Of a stretch of 64,000 nucleotides of DNA, positions 56,149 through 64,000 are shown in pieces. The stretch spans positions 1,485,603 to 1,549,602 of the forward strand of contig NZ_LMLE01000001.1 in NCBI RefSeq assembly GCF_001422545.1, read 5' to 3'. Numbering within the stretch: position 1 is the first letter of the stretch; every line of letters starts with the position of its first letter. The translations under genes were made by a program, and so were the position numbers. Under the pieces are notes generated by a model. The model was not told the origin of the DNA. It worked only from the letters and a program-made list of their open reading frames with translations, and did no database searches. This stretch comes from Pedobacter sp. Leaf41 (GTDB lineage: Bacteria; Bacteroidota; Bacteroidia; Sphingobacteriales; Sphingobacteriaceae).

Positions 56149-56889
56149 TTGGTTAGGGGATGAATTATACAATTATAGAAATATATTTCCAAATCTGGCA
56201 ACTTGGGAGATAGCCCGATTAAATGAGCACGGTTATAGATCATCGATATCTATCACTCGAAAAAAATACATGTTTTCTTTCTGGGGAACTGTTAAACTAA
56301 ACCATGATAGTAATAAGATTGATATTATCCTTTTCATATTTTATAGCTTTAAGGATTAGGTTAACTAAACCTTATTTTTCGGTGAACACCTACAAGCTTC
56401 ATTAATATTTTTCACGAAATCTAAGGAAACAATCTATTGATTACTGGTATTTAGCATATTTATTTTCACAATTACTTCCTTAACCATCAAGCTCTTTTCT
56501 GAATCAAAATAACTGAAGTTCGCCTCAAGATCAATCTTAAACACCAGTTCTGAAGTGATCTATAAGCCTTTCTTACCATTGCAGAGTTCGCCAAGAACAT
56601 TGCTACCAATTGTAAATATCAATATATATCAAATACAATGAGGGGTTGACAATACTTTTGTTAAGTTTTCATAATCATGATTTTTAAAAGTTGGCTAAAA
56701 AACATGCTATTACTCTAGATATCAGGGTTAATTGCTTAGCTTAATTTACATGCCTTTGGGAAGATATTTTCAGGCAAAGATTGAAACATGTATTTTAACG
56801 AGCGGAAGGTGTTACAAAATGATTAAAGCCCCAGTTATTAATTTCGCCTAGTTCCTGCAATTCAAAGCTTATCTAAACTTACAAGTGAA
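56149..56889. other. AT-rich gap upstream of the regulator
   Basis: The 741 bases between the regulator start and the broken thioredoxin gene hold only short frames without recognisable features. The regulator promoter must lie in the first part. No hairpin or repeat worth naming was seen. Confidence 0.4.
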
Positions 56890-57361
56890 ATGGTATCTGA
56901 GCAGGCAGCAGATTTTACCCTGACTGACCTTGAAGGCCAACAAGTCTCCTTATCTGATTTTAAAAATAAAGATCGTGATCCTGGATTTCTGGGCTACCTG
57001 GTGCGCACCGTGCAAGGCATACTTTCCGGCGATGCAGATGGCCGTAAATAAAATTAAGGATAATGAAAACGTCAAATTCCTTTTCATCCATACCTGGGAA
57101 CGCTCAGCAACCCCTACACAAGATGCAGCTGATTACATCAAAAGCATGAAATATAACTTTACAGTTTTGATGGATAATAAAGACCCGCAGAACAAAACCA
57201 ATAAAGTGTTGAGCAGTTATAAAGTAAATGGTATTCCGGCAAAATTCGTGATTGACGGCACAGGGAATGTCAGGTTTAAGCTCACAGGTTTTGACGGCAG
57301 TAACGAAGCTGGGGTAGATGAACTGACAATGATGATCGAGATGGCCAAGACTAAATCTTAA
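56890..57361 (+). pseudogene. TlpA-like thioredoxin gene, frameshifted fragment
   Basis: The ATG frame at 56890 reads SEQAADFTLTDLEGQQVSL and SDFKNK. At base 56971 an extra G shifts the frame, and the rest (IVILDFWATWCAPCKAYFPA) continues in the next frame to a stop at 57361. WCAPC is the redox-active pair. Removing one base would give a complete TlpA/AhpC-type thioredoxin domain. An in-frame stop lies 17 codons before the ATG, so a usual N-terminal DUF4369 part or signal peptide is absent. It is best seen as a decayed gene, or a gene with a sequencing error. Confidence 0.75.
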
Positions 57362-57802
57362 GTCGCCAGATTTCCCTAAACGAGCATCACATATTTTCAC
57401 AAAATTTGCTCTACCCTTTCAACTAAAAAAATCTTCAACAACACTCTTTTCTTTAGTTGAAAGGGTTAAATTTCCATTATCCGATCAAAATCTTCGGTAA
57501 ACTAGAATAATTGGGTGACATAACATCTGATAACTGATCGACTCAAATTCTGGGGAGGTGAATCCAAGAGAAATCATTCAAAAGATACTTTCCTAATTCA
57601 TGGATTAGATAGATATCACTATTATCTAGCTAAAACAAAAAATTATGCCGCAAATATTTCAGGAATTCAAGCATAAAAAACCTTCTTGAAGCTGCTAAAT
57701 GTCTTTTACAGATAATAAATAAGGGCGAGCTATCCAGCTGCCCCTTATTCAATCATTAACAAATAAACTAAAACGCTGTCGTAAACTTCTACAATACTCC
57801 AG
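57362..57802. other. Gap with a long inverted repeat
   Basis: This 441-base gap holds ACCCTTTCAACTAAA at 57413-57427 facing TTTAGTTGAAAGGGT at 57452-57466, a perfect 15-bp inverted repeat over a 24-base spacer, extended by four A/T pairs after one mismatch. No gene was supported in the rest. Confidence 0.7.
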
Positions 57803-59459
57803 TTAACCTTTCTGGAAAGCTTTTAAGCCGGCTTCCAGGAATTTTTTATAATTTTCAATAGTATAATCAGCACCCTGCGGGGCAACCATAAGCTGTTCTT
57901 TTCTCGGGTCCAGAAGTACATAAAAGGGTTGGGAATTAGAATTAAACTTTGAAGCCTGCAGTTCACTCCATTTTTTGCCTATGGTATTCAGTTTTTTTCC
58001 TGTCGAACTAATCACAACATCTTCAGGGGCCAAATCAGTTTTGTCATCCACATAAAGCTGTATCAGTACATAATCCTGACTGATCATCTTGTACACATCA
58101 CGGTCAGGCCATACATTAGCCTCCATCTTCCGGCAATTCACACAAGCATGGCCGGTAAAGTCGATCAACACTGGCTTATTCACCTTTTTGGCATATTCTA
58201 TTCCTTCCTGATAGTCAAAAAAAGCATTCAGCTTCAGCGGAGAATGGAAGATATCCGCATACTTATGCGGCTTTTCATCCAATGGACGTTGTTCTGGGCT
58301 ATGAGAACCGCCAATCAGAGATTGGGTATAAAGGTCAAAATCCTGCGTCTCCATCGGAGGAAGAAAAGCAGAAACAGATTTCAACGGTGCACCCCATAAT
58401 CCCGGCACTAAATATATGGTAAAGGAAAGAATGATCACCGACATAAAGAGCCTTGGAACAGAGACATAGGCAACCGGACTATCATGGGAAAATTTTAGCT
58501 TACCCAACAAATAAAAACCCATCATCGCAAAGATCACAATCCACAGTACCAAGAAGATCTCCCGGTCAAACCACTCCCAGTGATAGGCCAGATCTACATT
58601 ACTTAAGAGCAAAGGCAAGCTCAAGAAATCCCAAAACCACCTTTACACTGTTCAGCCAGCCGCCGGATTTTGGCAGTGCGCTCATGGCAGAGGGAAAAAG
58701 TGCGAATAAAACAAAGGGAATCGCAAGCGCAAGTGAGAAGCCAAACATACCTATTGCAGGCCCCAATAAGGCACCGGTTGTCGCTGCCTGAACCAGGAGT
58801 GTTCCAATGATCGGGCCCGTGCAAGAGAAAGAAACCAGCGCCAGCGTTCCAGCCATAAAAAAAAGGCCTGCAACACCACCCTTATCAGAATTTGCATCCA
58901 TCTTATTTACCCATTTGGATGGAAGGGTTAGCTCAAATGCTCCAAAGAAGGAAGCCGCGAAAATGACCAGCAGTAAAAAGAATAAAAAGTTAAAAATCCC
59001 ATTGGTCGAAAGACTGTTCAGTGCATCTGCCCCAAAAACGACTGTCACCAGCAGCCCCAGTACAACATAAATTAAGATGATAAAAAATCCATATAAAGCC
59101 GCTATGGAAAAAGCTTTCCCTTTCTATGCGCCTTTGGTAAAAAAGCTTACCGTCAGAGGAAGCATCGGAAAGATGCAGGGCATCAATAGCGCTGCCAATC
59201 CGCCCACAAAACCAGAAATAAAAATCCCCAAAAATGTGGTCTTTTCCAGTTTCTCCACCGTTGGCGCCTTAACCTCAATCGAGGCTGTCTTTAAGGGTTT
59301 TTTAATTATACTATCCTCTTTCTTTACAACTGAATCAACAGGCGGGGTAATGTCTGTAAATTCCAGATCTCCCGGTGGCACATTCTCCTGCGCATAACTG
59401 CTAATCGAAATGGAGAGCAGAAAAATTAAGAGTAACGAAAAACATTTAATACACTTCAT
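57803..59459 (-). pseudogene. DsbD-like thiol:disulfide interchange gene, disrupted
   Basis: Three segments read in order on the minus strand. The first (59459-59124) has a signal peptide and MPCIFPMLPLTVSFF. It stops at an in-frame TAG (59126-59124) between TKGA and KGKAF. The frame then continues (VVFGADALNSLS, SCTGPIIG) to a TAA at 58601-58599 after LAFALK. The third part, in another frame, has SNVDLAYHWEWF, a membrane region and a thioredoxin end with ACVNCRKME (57803-58624). Together they are a near-complete DsbD/cytochrome-biogenesis-type protein that passes electrons across the inner membrane. Two lesions make it non-functional as written, or reflect sequence errors. Confidence 0.8.
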
Positions 59460-59461
59460 CT

Positions 59462-60251
59462 TACTTCACTGCTAAATTAATGGGTTTGCCCGCACCTGTC
59501 GCTTTGGAAACCTGGAGTTCTTGTTTGAGTGAAACCAATGAAGGATAAGACTGATATTTTTCAGGTAATGTCGAGAGAAGTTGCTCGATAAGTTCGGGCT
59601 GAATTTTCTTTCGGGGCCTCCATACCGGCTCAGAGGCATACTCGTTCAGGGCTAATACCTAGAGTAAACTATTAGGATTTTCCTTAATTTGTTTCAGGAA
59701 TACCCGATTATCACGGACAGCAAATATGGAATCCATATTTTTACTATATCGTGCTTCTTTGGCTTCTTTTGGAAGATTAGCCGGAACCGCTTTATTAATT
59801 GCATTAATCTGTGATATATAATAGTTCACCGAATCCAAATACGCCCTGTAATCTTTATTTCCGATGGTCCCGGATCCCGAAACATGTGTTTTTTTAAATT
59901 GACTTGAACCAGTCATTTTTACTTCACCGGGGTTCAAGTAAAAACTTTCATAGTTTCTAGGTCCGCCCCTTCCAGGTTCTTTTCCCTTAACTTCAATCGT
60001 AAGAATTATAGGTTCCTTTGTCACTTTTTTGAAGCTGAACACGCCTTTTACTACTTTTGCGCTGTCAAAGTCCATCCTACCTCCTCCAATCTTTCTGTAC
60101 TGGAGGCTAAGTTCAAAATTTGCCTTATCATCAAAGTTGCCTGAAACTTCGATTGCGCTCTCCGCTTTTTCTGACCGCTGGCATTAAGTGTCATGCAAAG
60201 CACCGTGGTCCCCATCAAATAAGGCAGTATTTTAATATTGAACATTTTCAT
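59462..60251 (-). pseudogene. DUF4369/AhpC-TSA-type N-terminal region, disrupted
   Basis: The start at 60251 gives a signal peptide (LNASGQKK). The expected continuation AESAIEVSGNFDDK is found in another frame after an A5 run near 60165, so one base appears to be missing. The next segment has MDFDSAKVVKGVFSF and GKEPGRGGPRNYES, as in DUF4369 domains. It meets an in-frame TAG at 59661-59659 after NPNSLL and the reading continues (VLALNEYASE) to TAA at 59462. No thioredoxin domain follows, though one would be normal at GKPINLAVK. The stop codon is 2 bases before the DsbD-like start, so the two were once an operon. Confidence 0.7.
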
Positions 60252-61298
60252 AATTTTATTTTTATAAATTTAAAGTGAATATTTTATTCGTTGCGGTGTC
60301 TTCAATTCTTTCGAAAACAACTCGTCAGTCGCATTTTATCCGAAAAGACATTATCAGATAAATCCAACTATTCTTTTTATCACGACAATTACAGATGCAG
60401 TTTTCAGTTTTATCTAAAAATTCATCAGACCACCATTTTACGAGGCATTTATGTCCTCAGCCAAAGCTTTTTCAAAAAGCCAGCTGTCTCTTAGATCTTA
60501 CTTAATACATTGTTGGCAACTTTTAGGTTAATTAATGTACTGACAGTTGTAAAGCGCGAATGGAGTAGTAGAAATACAAAAAAGTTAAATTTTATATAAA
60601 AAGAAAAATAATCCCAACCCAAGTTCGTACGGCGATAGGTGGGCATTTTGGTGAAAATAGCCGCTTCTGATAGGGCAATTACATCTGCTCGACTTTTCGG
60701 CTAGACCCGAGAATTGAAACAGACTCTTTTAATCACCCGTAATTGTAAATTCCTTTAGCAGGAGTGCTTTGAATTAGCCATAAAATTAAATGGAAAGGAT
60801 ATAGAAAAGAGTGGAATTTGATTTTCTAAGATGACAATAGCTAAGGCTGCGGGTTTCAACCATAATCATAACGCGTAAAAAAAGCACCTGAAAGGAAAGA
60901 GCCACAGCATCCGCTATGGCTCTTTGAAACTAACTAAGGTAAATTTTATGAATAATTTTCTACACACTAATTCTACGAACAGAACATTAAGCGGACATCA
61001 ATTTTTGATTAAATGTTTCCACCAACAGGAGAAGTTAAACATACTATAAAACTTCACAACAGGACGCCTCGCTATAGCATTAAAGCCTACCGAAGCTTAA
61101 CAACAGTATTTTATATATAGACGACCTTCGAACTCTCCATATTATAAGCTCAATGAGATGAGTTGAGCTCTCCAGTCACAAAAAAAATGGTTAGGTATTA
61201 GAAGTGATAACACACTTTCAACGCCTAACCCTAAAGAAATAAAACAATATTGGAATCCTTAATAAATATTGAAAGCATATTTAGGATTTGGCAAATGC
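60252..61298. other. Gene-poor gap of about 1 kb
   Basis: No supported coding region was found. It holds a hairpin AAAGAGCCA/TGGCTCTTT (60896-60904 and 60917-60925) which on the minus strand has a T7 run 25 bases further on, and the terminator of the following gene. The remainder looks like degraded intergenic DNA. Confidence 0.45.
61181..61230 (-). terminator. Terminator after the phytase-like gene
   Basis: On the minus strand GGTTAGG (61230-61224) pairs with CCTAACC (61195-61189), with an inner AAGTG/CACTT stem, and ATTTTTTT follows. It is about 70 bases past the stop codon of the phytase-like gene. Confidence 0.75.
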
Positions 61299-62597
61299 TT
61301 AGAGCTTTACTTTTACAAAAGACAAACGGTTCCGGTCAACTGATTTGGTAATAGGAAGTATTTTTTGAGCAAAGCCGCTCGCTCCATTGTCAACCACCCC
61401 AAAGTCATCATCATTGGATATAACCAGCAAATTTCCAGGCAATAAGGCTAATCCCTCCGCCTTGTCATGTGGATAAACAGAAGGAAGATCTTTCAAAAGG
61501 TCAAGTACCAATGTTTTGCTTACCGGAACAATGCCCGCGGAGCTTAATCCTGCGAGGTTGTTGAGTTCCTCAACCGTTTTTCCTCCGTAGAGTTTTCCTG
61601 TAGCACCATTGGCAGGATCGGAAATATCCGTAGCCATACTGATATCTATTTTGAAGACTTTTTTAAAGGCTGCAGGACTCGTTGCATCCCCACCAAACAA
61701 TCCATCTCTTTCGATAGTCAGAAATGTCGTAGCATTAACCGCAACGATATCGCTTACTCCGGTCAGACTAGAATTGTCCATCAAATAAGCATATTGCTTG
61801 GTTGCGCCTGTAGCAATATCAAAGGTTAGAATTCTGAGCACAACGGAACTTGAAACTGCGCCCCTGGTAGGATTGTACATAGGCGACTGCATCATACCCA
61901 CCAGTGTTTTGCCGTCTGGGGTAATCGCTAACCCCTCCATCCCACGGTTGGGCCTTCGGTTAGCGAATACCGCGGGAATCTTTCTTCCTCCTGTTCCGGT
62001 ACCAAAAGGATTAATGCGCTCTATGGTTTTACCACTTGCATCAAAATGCGCAAGGTGTGGCCCATATTCATCGCTTACCCAGAAGGTGCCGTCTGAAGCT
62101 CTTACCAACCCTTCCGAATCGATGCCATCCGCACTCGGCGTGATCACCTGACCCTGAAGATCATAAGCGGTCTCGCCTGAAGCGCCCATTCCAATTGGAT
62201 TTGGTATGCCATTCAGTTTTGCACCCAACGAATTTTTAAGCTCAATAGTCTGCTCCAGAACCAATTTCCCATCTTTCAGGCGGAACTTTCCGATCTGGGG
62301 CGTAAAGTCCGGTTTTCCAATAATGATCGAGTTGGCCAGCTGACCTGCCACATTCGATCCCCTGTCGGTGAGCATGTAAAAGACCGAAGCATCGTTGGGA
62401 TCAACTGCTACAGCTGAACCAAAGCCGCCATTATAAACCTTAACGCCGGTGGCAGTGGTAAATAATGTCGCAGGATCAGCTGCCTCGGCCATATCCGGAT
62501 AAACAACCGTAGCCGACCCCTGATCTCCGGGATTTTTTTTGCATGACAAAATGCCCATTGACAAGGCGAGACTGAGAATAATTAGTTCTTTCTTCAT
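61299..62597 (-). CDS. Phytase-like (esterase-like activity) lipoprotein
   Basis: The 432-residue protein has a lipoprotein signal (MGILSC, then KKNPGD). The body matches the phytase-like beta-propeller family (esterase-like activity of phytase): FGSAVAVDPNDASVFYMLTD, IDSEGLVRASDGTFWVSDEYG, NRGMEGLAITPDGKTLVGMM and DKAEGLALLPGNLLVISNDDD. These proteins bind calcium and are often phosphate-related, but many have no proven enzyme activity. The gene stands alone with its own terminator, and shows no lesion, in contrast to the broken genes to its left. Confidence 0.85.
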   Translation of the reverse strand: MKKELIILSLALSMGILSCKKNPGDQGSATVVYPDMAEAADPATLFTTATGVKVYNGGFGSAVAVDPNDASVFYMLTDRGSNVAGQLANSIIIGKPDFTPQIGKFRLKDGKLVLEQTIELKNSLGAKLNGIPNPIGMGASGETAYDLQGQVITPSADGIDSEGLVRASDGTFWVSDEYGPHLAHFDASGKTIERINPFGTGTGGRKIPAVFANRRPNRGMEGLAITPDGKTLVGMMQSPMYNPTRGAVSSSVVLRILTFDIATGATKQYAYLMDNSSLTGVSDIVAVNATTFLTIERDGLFGGDATSPAAFKKVFKIDISMATDISDPANGATGKLYGGKTVEELNNLAGLSSAGIVPVSKTLVLDLLKDLPSVYPHDKAEGLALLPGNLLVISNDDDFGVVDNGASGFAQKILPITKSVDRNRLSFVKVKL

Positions 62598-63745
62598 TTA
62601 CAGATTGATTAATTAAAGCGCAAATCAAGCAAGCGGATATGAAGATAATGTTACTGTAGCAACAAATTCTCCAACCTATATTTTTTTACGACCCCTCGCG
62701 TTTGCCCCGGCCGATAGAATATAAAGCACACAATTATGATATTTTCATCAACAATCTTTAGTTGTAGCACATAAACCTAATAGCCAACCTTTGCTTGTTG
62801 AAAGGTTATTGATTATAAAGAAATCTGACTTTCTCTTCTGAAAAGGTCAGTAATGCTAAAATCATTTTTTTCTGCTATGTCCCCGACATTGTAAACATTG
62901 CCTCCAAAGAGAATTTTTGAGAGAAATGAATTATTTCGCCCTCCAATAAATCAACGAATACTGCTTCTTACTACCCCTGCAACACCTTCTCCAAGTTTTA
63001 TACCCGTTTTTAGCACTTTTGCTTCTTTTAAAATTAAACCAAAGCAGCTTAATGTTTTCAAAATCCGCGTTGTAGTGTGTCGGATCTTTATATATCTTTG
63101 CTTCAATGGGCTTCATTATTGAATACTACAACCCTTGTTAACAAATACTCATCCGCTGACATAGGCGGTTAACAAGCCCTGGTGCTTCTCGAAAATACTG
63201 AAATGATACGGTGGCTGATCATGTCCAGCACCACGAAATAGAATCAGGGCGCACAATAATTATGGTACAAAATTCCCCTATTCATTTCTCTACACAATTC
63301 TACCAAGCCTGTATGTTCAGGAGTTTGATCAAACCTATATTTGGCGAGGTAACAGATCTGGTTTCTAAAGGATTACGATTGATGCTATGTGCTTGACCCT
63401 TTCTAGTGAAGTGTGGGCATGGTTCAGTTCTTTGAGGATGATTTTCTGCATTAAGATTTTTGGCTTCATCCCTATCCCTTGTAAACCTTGATGCAAAGGA
63501 GAAAGCTTTTAAGTAACCCTAAATGCTCGCCGTTAATTTGTTAGAAAACCCTTGGTGTCGCCATTCTGATATTTGGCCTGATGAAGGAATAGGAAATCGA
63601 AATTTCGTGTGTACCCCCGCTGTACCCTTGTAATGGACCATCCAGCTTACTTCTGTGTAAATGGTTTAAAATGATGTGTCTGCCTGGCGGATTGATCAGG
63701 AAGCATTTATGGAAAGTCTGCGTTTATTAGAAAACCCTTGGTTTA
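62598..63745. other. Gene-poor gap up to the PorP fragment
   Basis: No whole gene was supported in these 1148 bases. The last 200 bases contain a copy of the PorP gene end. A short frame at 62931-63116 (minus) has many basic residues but no recognised family. Confidence 0.45.
63541..63640 (-). pseudogene. Duplicated 3' end of a PorP/SprF-like gene
   Basis: This 100-base block is the same as 63746-63845 at the end of the PorP-like gene. Read on the minus strand it gives LQGYSGGTHEISISYSF then IRPNIRMATPRVF and a TAA stop. The sequence before it (plus side, 63641 onwards) is unrelated, so it is a stranded gene end from a partial duplication or conversion event. Confidence 0.85.
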
Positions 63746-63759
63746 TTAGAAAACCCTTG
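63722..63759. repeat. Tandem 19-bp duplication at the PorP gene end
   Basis: GTTTATTAGAAAACCCTTG occurs at 63722-63740 and again at 63741-63759. The second unit contains the stop codon of the PorP-like gene. The duplication marks the junction of the repeated gene end. Confidence 0.85.
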
Positions 63760-64000
63760 GTGTCGCCATTCTGATATTTGGCCTGATGAAGGAATAGGAA
63801 ATCGAAATTTCGTGTGTACCCCCGCTGTACCCTTGTAATGGACCAATCGAGAAATCGTACCCATAACCAATTCTCAGCTTTTCGGTCGGAAAAACCTGAA
63901 TCGCGGCCACTGCCGAGTTTCTGGGTGTAAGGTCTCTCTGAAGGTAGCTTTTATCGTAAAGCTTTACCCCTGTCCGGTAAGATCCACCAACCCACAAAAA
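63746..64000 (-). CDS. PorP/SprF-family type IX secretion-linked membrane protein (partial)
   Basis: Only the last 84 or so residues are in the window; the frame runs off the right edge without a true ATG. WVGGSYRTG, AVAAIQVFPTEKLRIGYGYDF, and GTHEISISYSF match the C-terminal strands of PorP/SprF beta-barrel proteins, which work in type IX secretion and gliding machinery or pair with large secreted adhesins. The rest of the gene and partner genes would lie to the right of the window. Confidence 0.8.
   Translation of the reverse strand, partial: FLWVGGSYRTGVKLYDKSYLQRDLTPRNSAVAAIQVFPTEKLRIGYGYDFSIGPLQGYSGGTHEISISYSFIRPNIRMATPRVF

Noticed and set aside
56149..56172. Upstream TTG extension of the regulator gene
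   Set aside because: It would push the signal-like hydrophobic segment inside and lacks support; ATG at 56148 is better.
60291..60494. 67-codon plus-strand frame in the gene-poor gap
   Set aside because: No recognised features; composition like random intergenic DNA.
62931..63116. Basic 61-codon minus-strand frame as a small gene
   Set aside because: No start context, family or neighbour supports it, and a plus-strand frame covers the same bases.
1..64000. CRISPR arrays, rRNA genes, prophage structural genes
   Set aside because: No regularly spaced repeats, rRNA-like sequence or phage head/tail genes were seen anywhere in the window.

Overview
The window comes from a Bacteroidota genome, most likely a soil or plant-associated member of the Sphingobacteriaceae (Pedobacter-like). 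The evidence is two SusC/SusD pairs, many secreted or lipoprotein glycan-degrading enzymes, an AT-rich sequence, a Bacteroidota-type promoter (TTTG, 19 bases, TATATTTG) in front of a tRNA gene, and the end of a PorP/SprF-type gene at the right edge. The genus is an inference from gene style, not a database result.

Region 1 (1-34 kb, almost all on the minus strand) is a large pectin/rhamnogalacturonan utilization locus. One unit is SusC, SusD and a lipoprotein (14.5 to 8.5 kb). It ends at a terminator and is followed by a second unit of two tandem pectate lyases, a beta-helix protein with a DUF6298-like barrel, and a GH140 apiosidase-like enzyme (8.1 to 0.1 kb). The promoter regions of these two units share several conserved blocks. 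An isomerase-fold protein and a DUF3826 protein are divergent from an AraC regulator (15-18.4 kb). Further right are a DHDPS-family aldolase, a sodium/solute symporter, and an enzyme run of GH2, GH95, GH28, an MGH1-like (alpha/alpha)6 hydrolase and a GH67-like protein. The mix of apiosidase, GH95, alpha-glucuronidase-like, GH2, GH28 and pectate lyases suggests a complex pectin, possibly with RG-II side-chain sugars.

Region 2 (34-41 kb, plus strand) holds a cassette matching the lower part of the oxidative L-fucose pathway: SDR, FAH-family hydrolase, mutarotase, lactonase and L-lactate dehydrogenase. It converges on an aldose 1-epimerase. A HAD protein and a Nudix-related regulator follow, then tRNA-Lys(UUU) with its promoter and terminator.

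Region 3 (41.5-56 kb) starts with a truncated tyrosine-integrase gene beside tRNA-Lys. It then carries a second, smaller locus on the minus strand: SusC, SusD, GH30, GH5-CBM6 and a seven-heme cytochrome, with a PL14-like lipoprotein and a SusR-like sensor/LuxR-HTH regulator upstream. The GH30/GH5 pair points to a beta-1,6- or mixed beta-glucan. It may be an island inserted at the tRNA.

Region 4 (56.2-64 kb) is sparse and degraded. A TlpA-like thioredoxin gene, a DsbD-like gene and a DUF4369-type gene each carry frameshifts or in-frame stops. An intact phytase-like lipoprotein gene follows. The window ends in a partial PorP/SprF gene whose 3' end is duplicated about 100 bases downstream of its stop codon.

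A TAACCAAA motif lies in the leader of nearly every apparent first gene of a transcription unit in the two loci and is absent from the internal genes checked; it was used here to choose several start codons.
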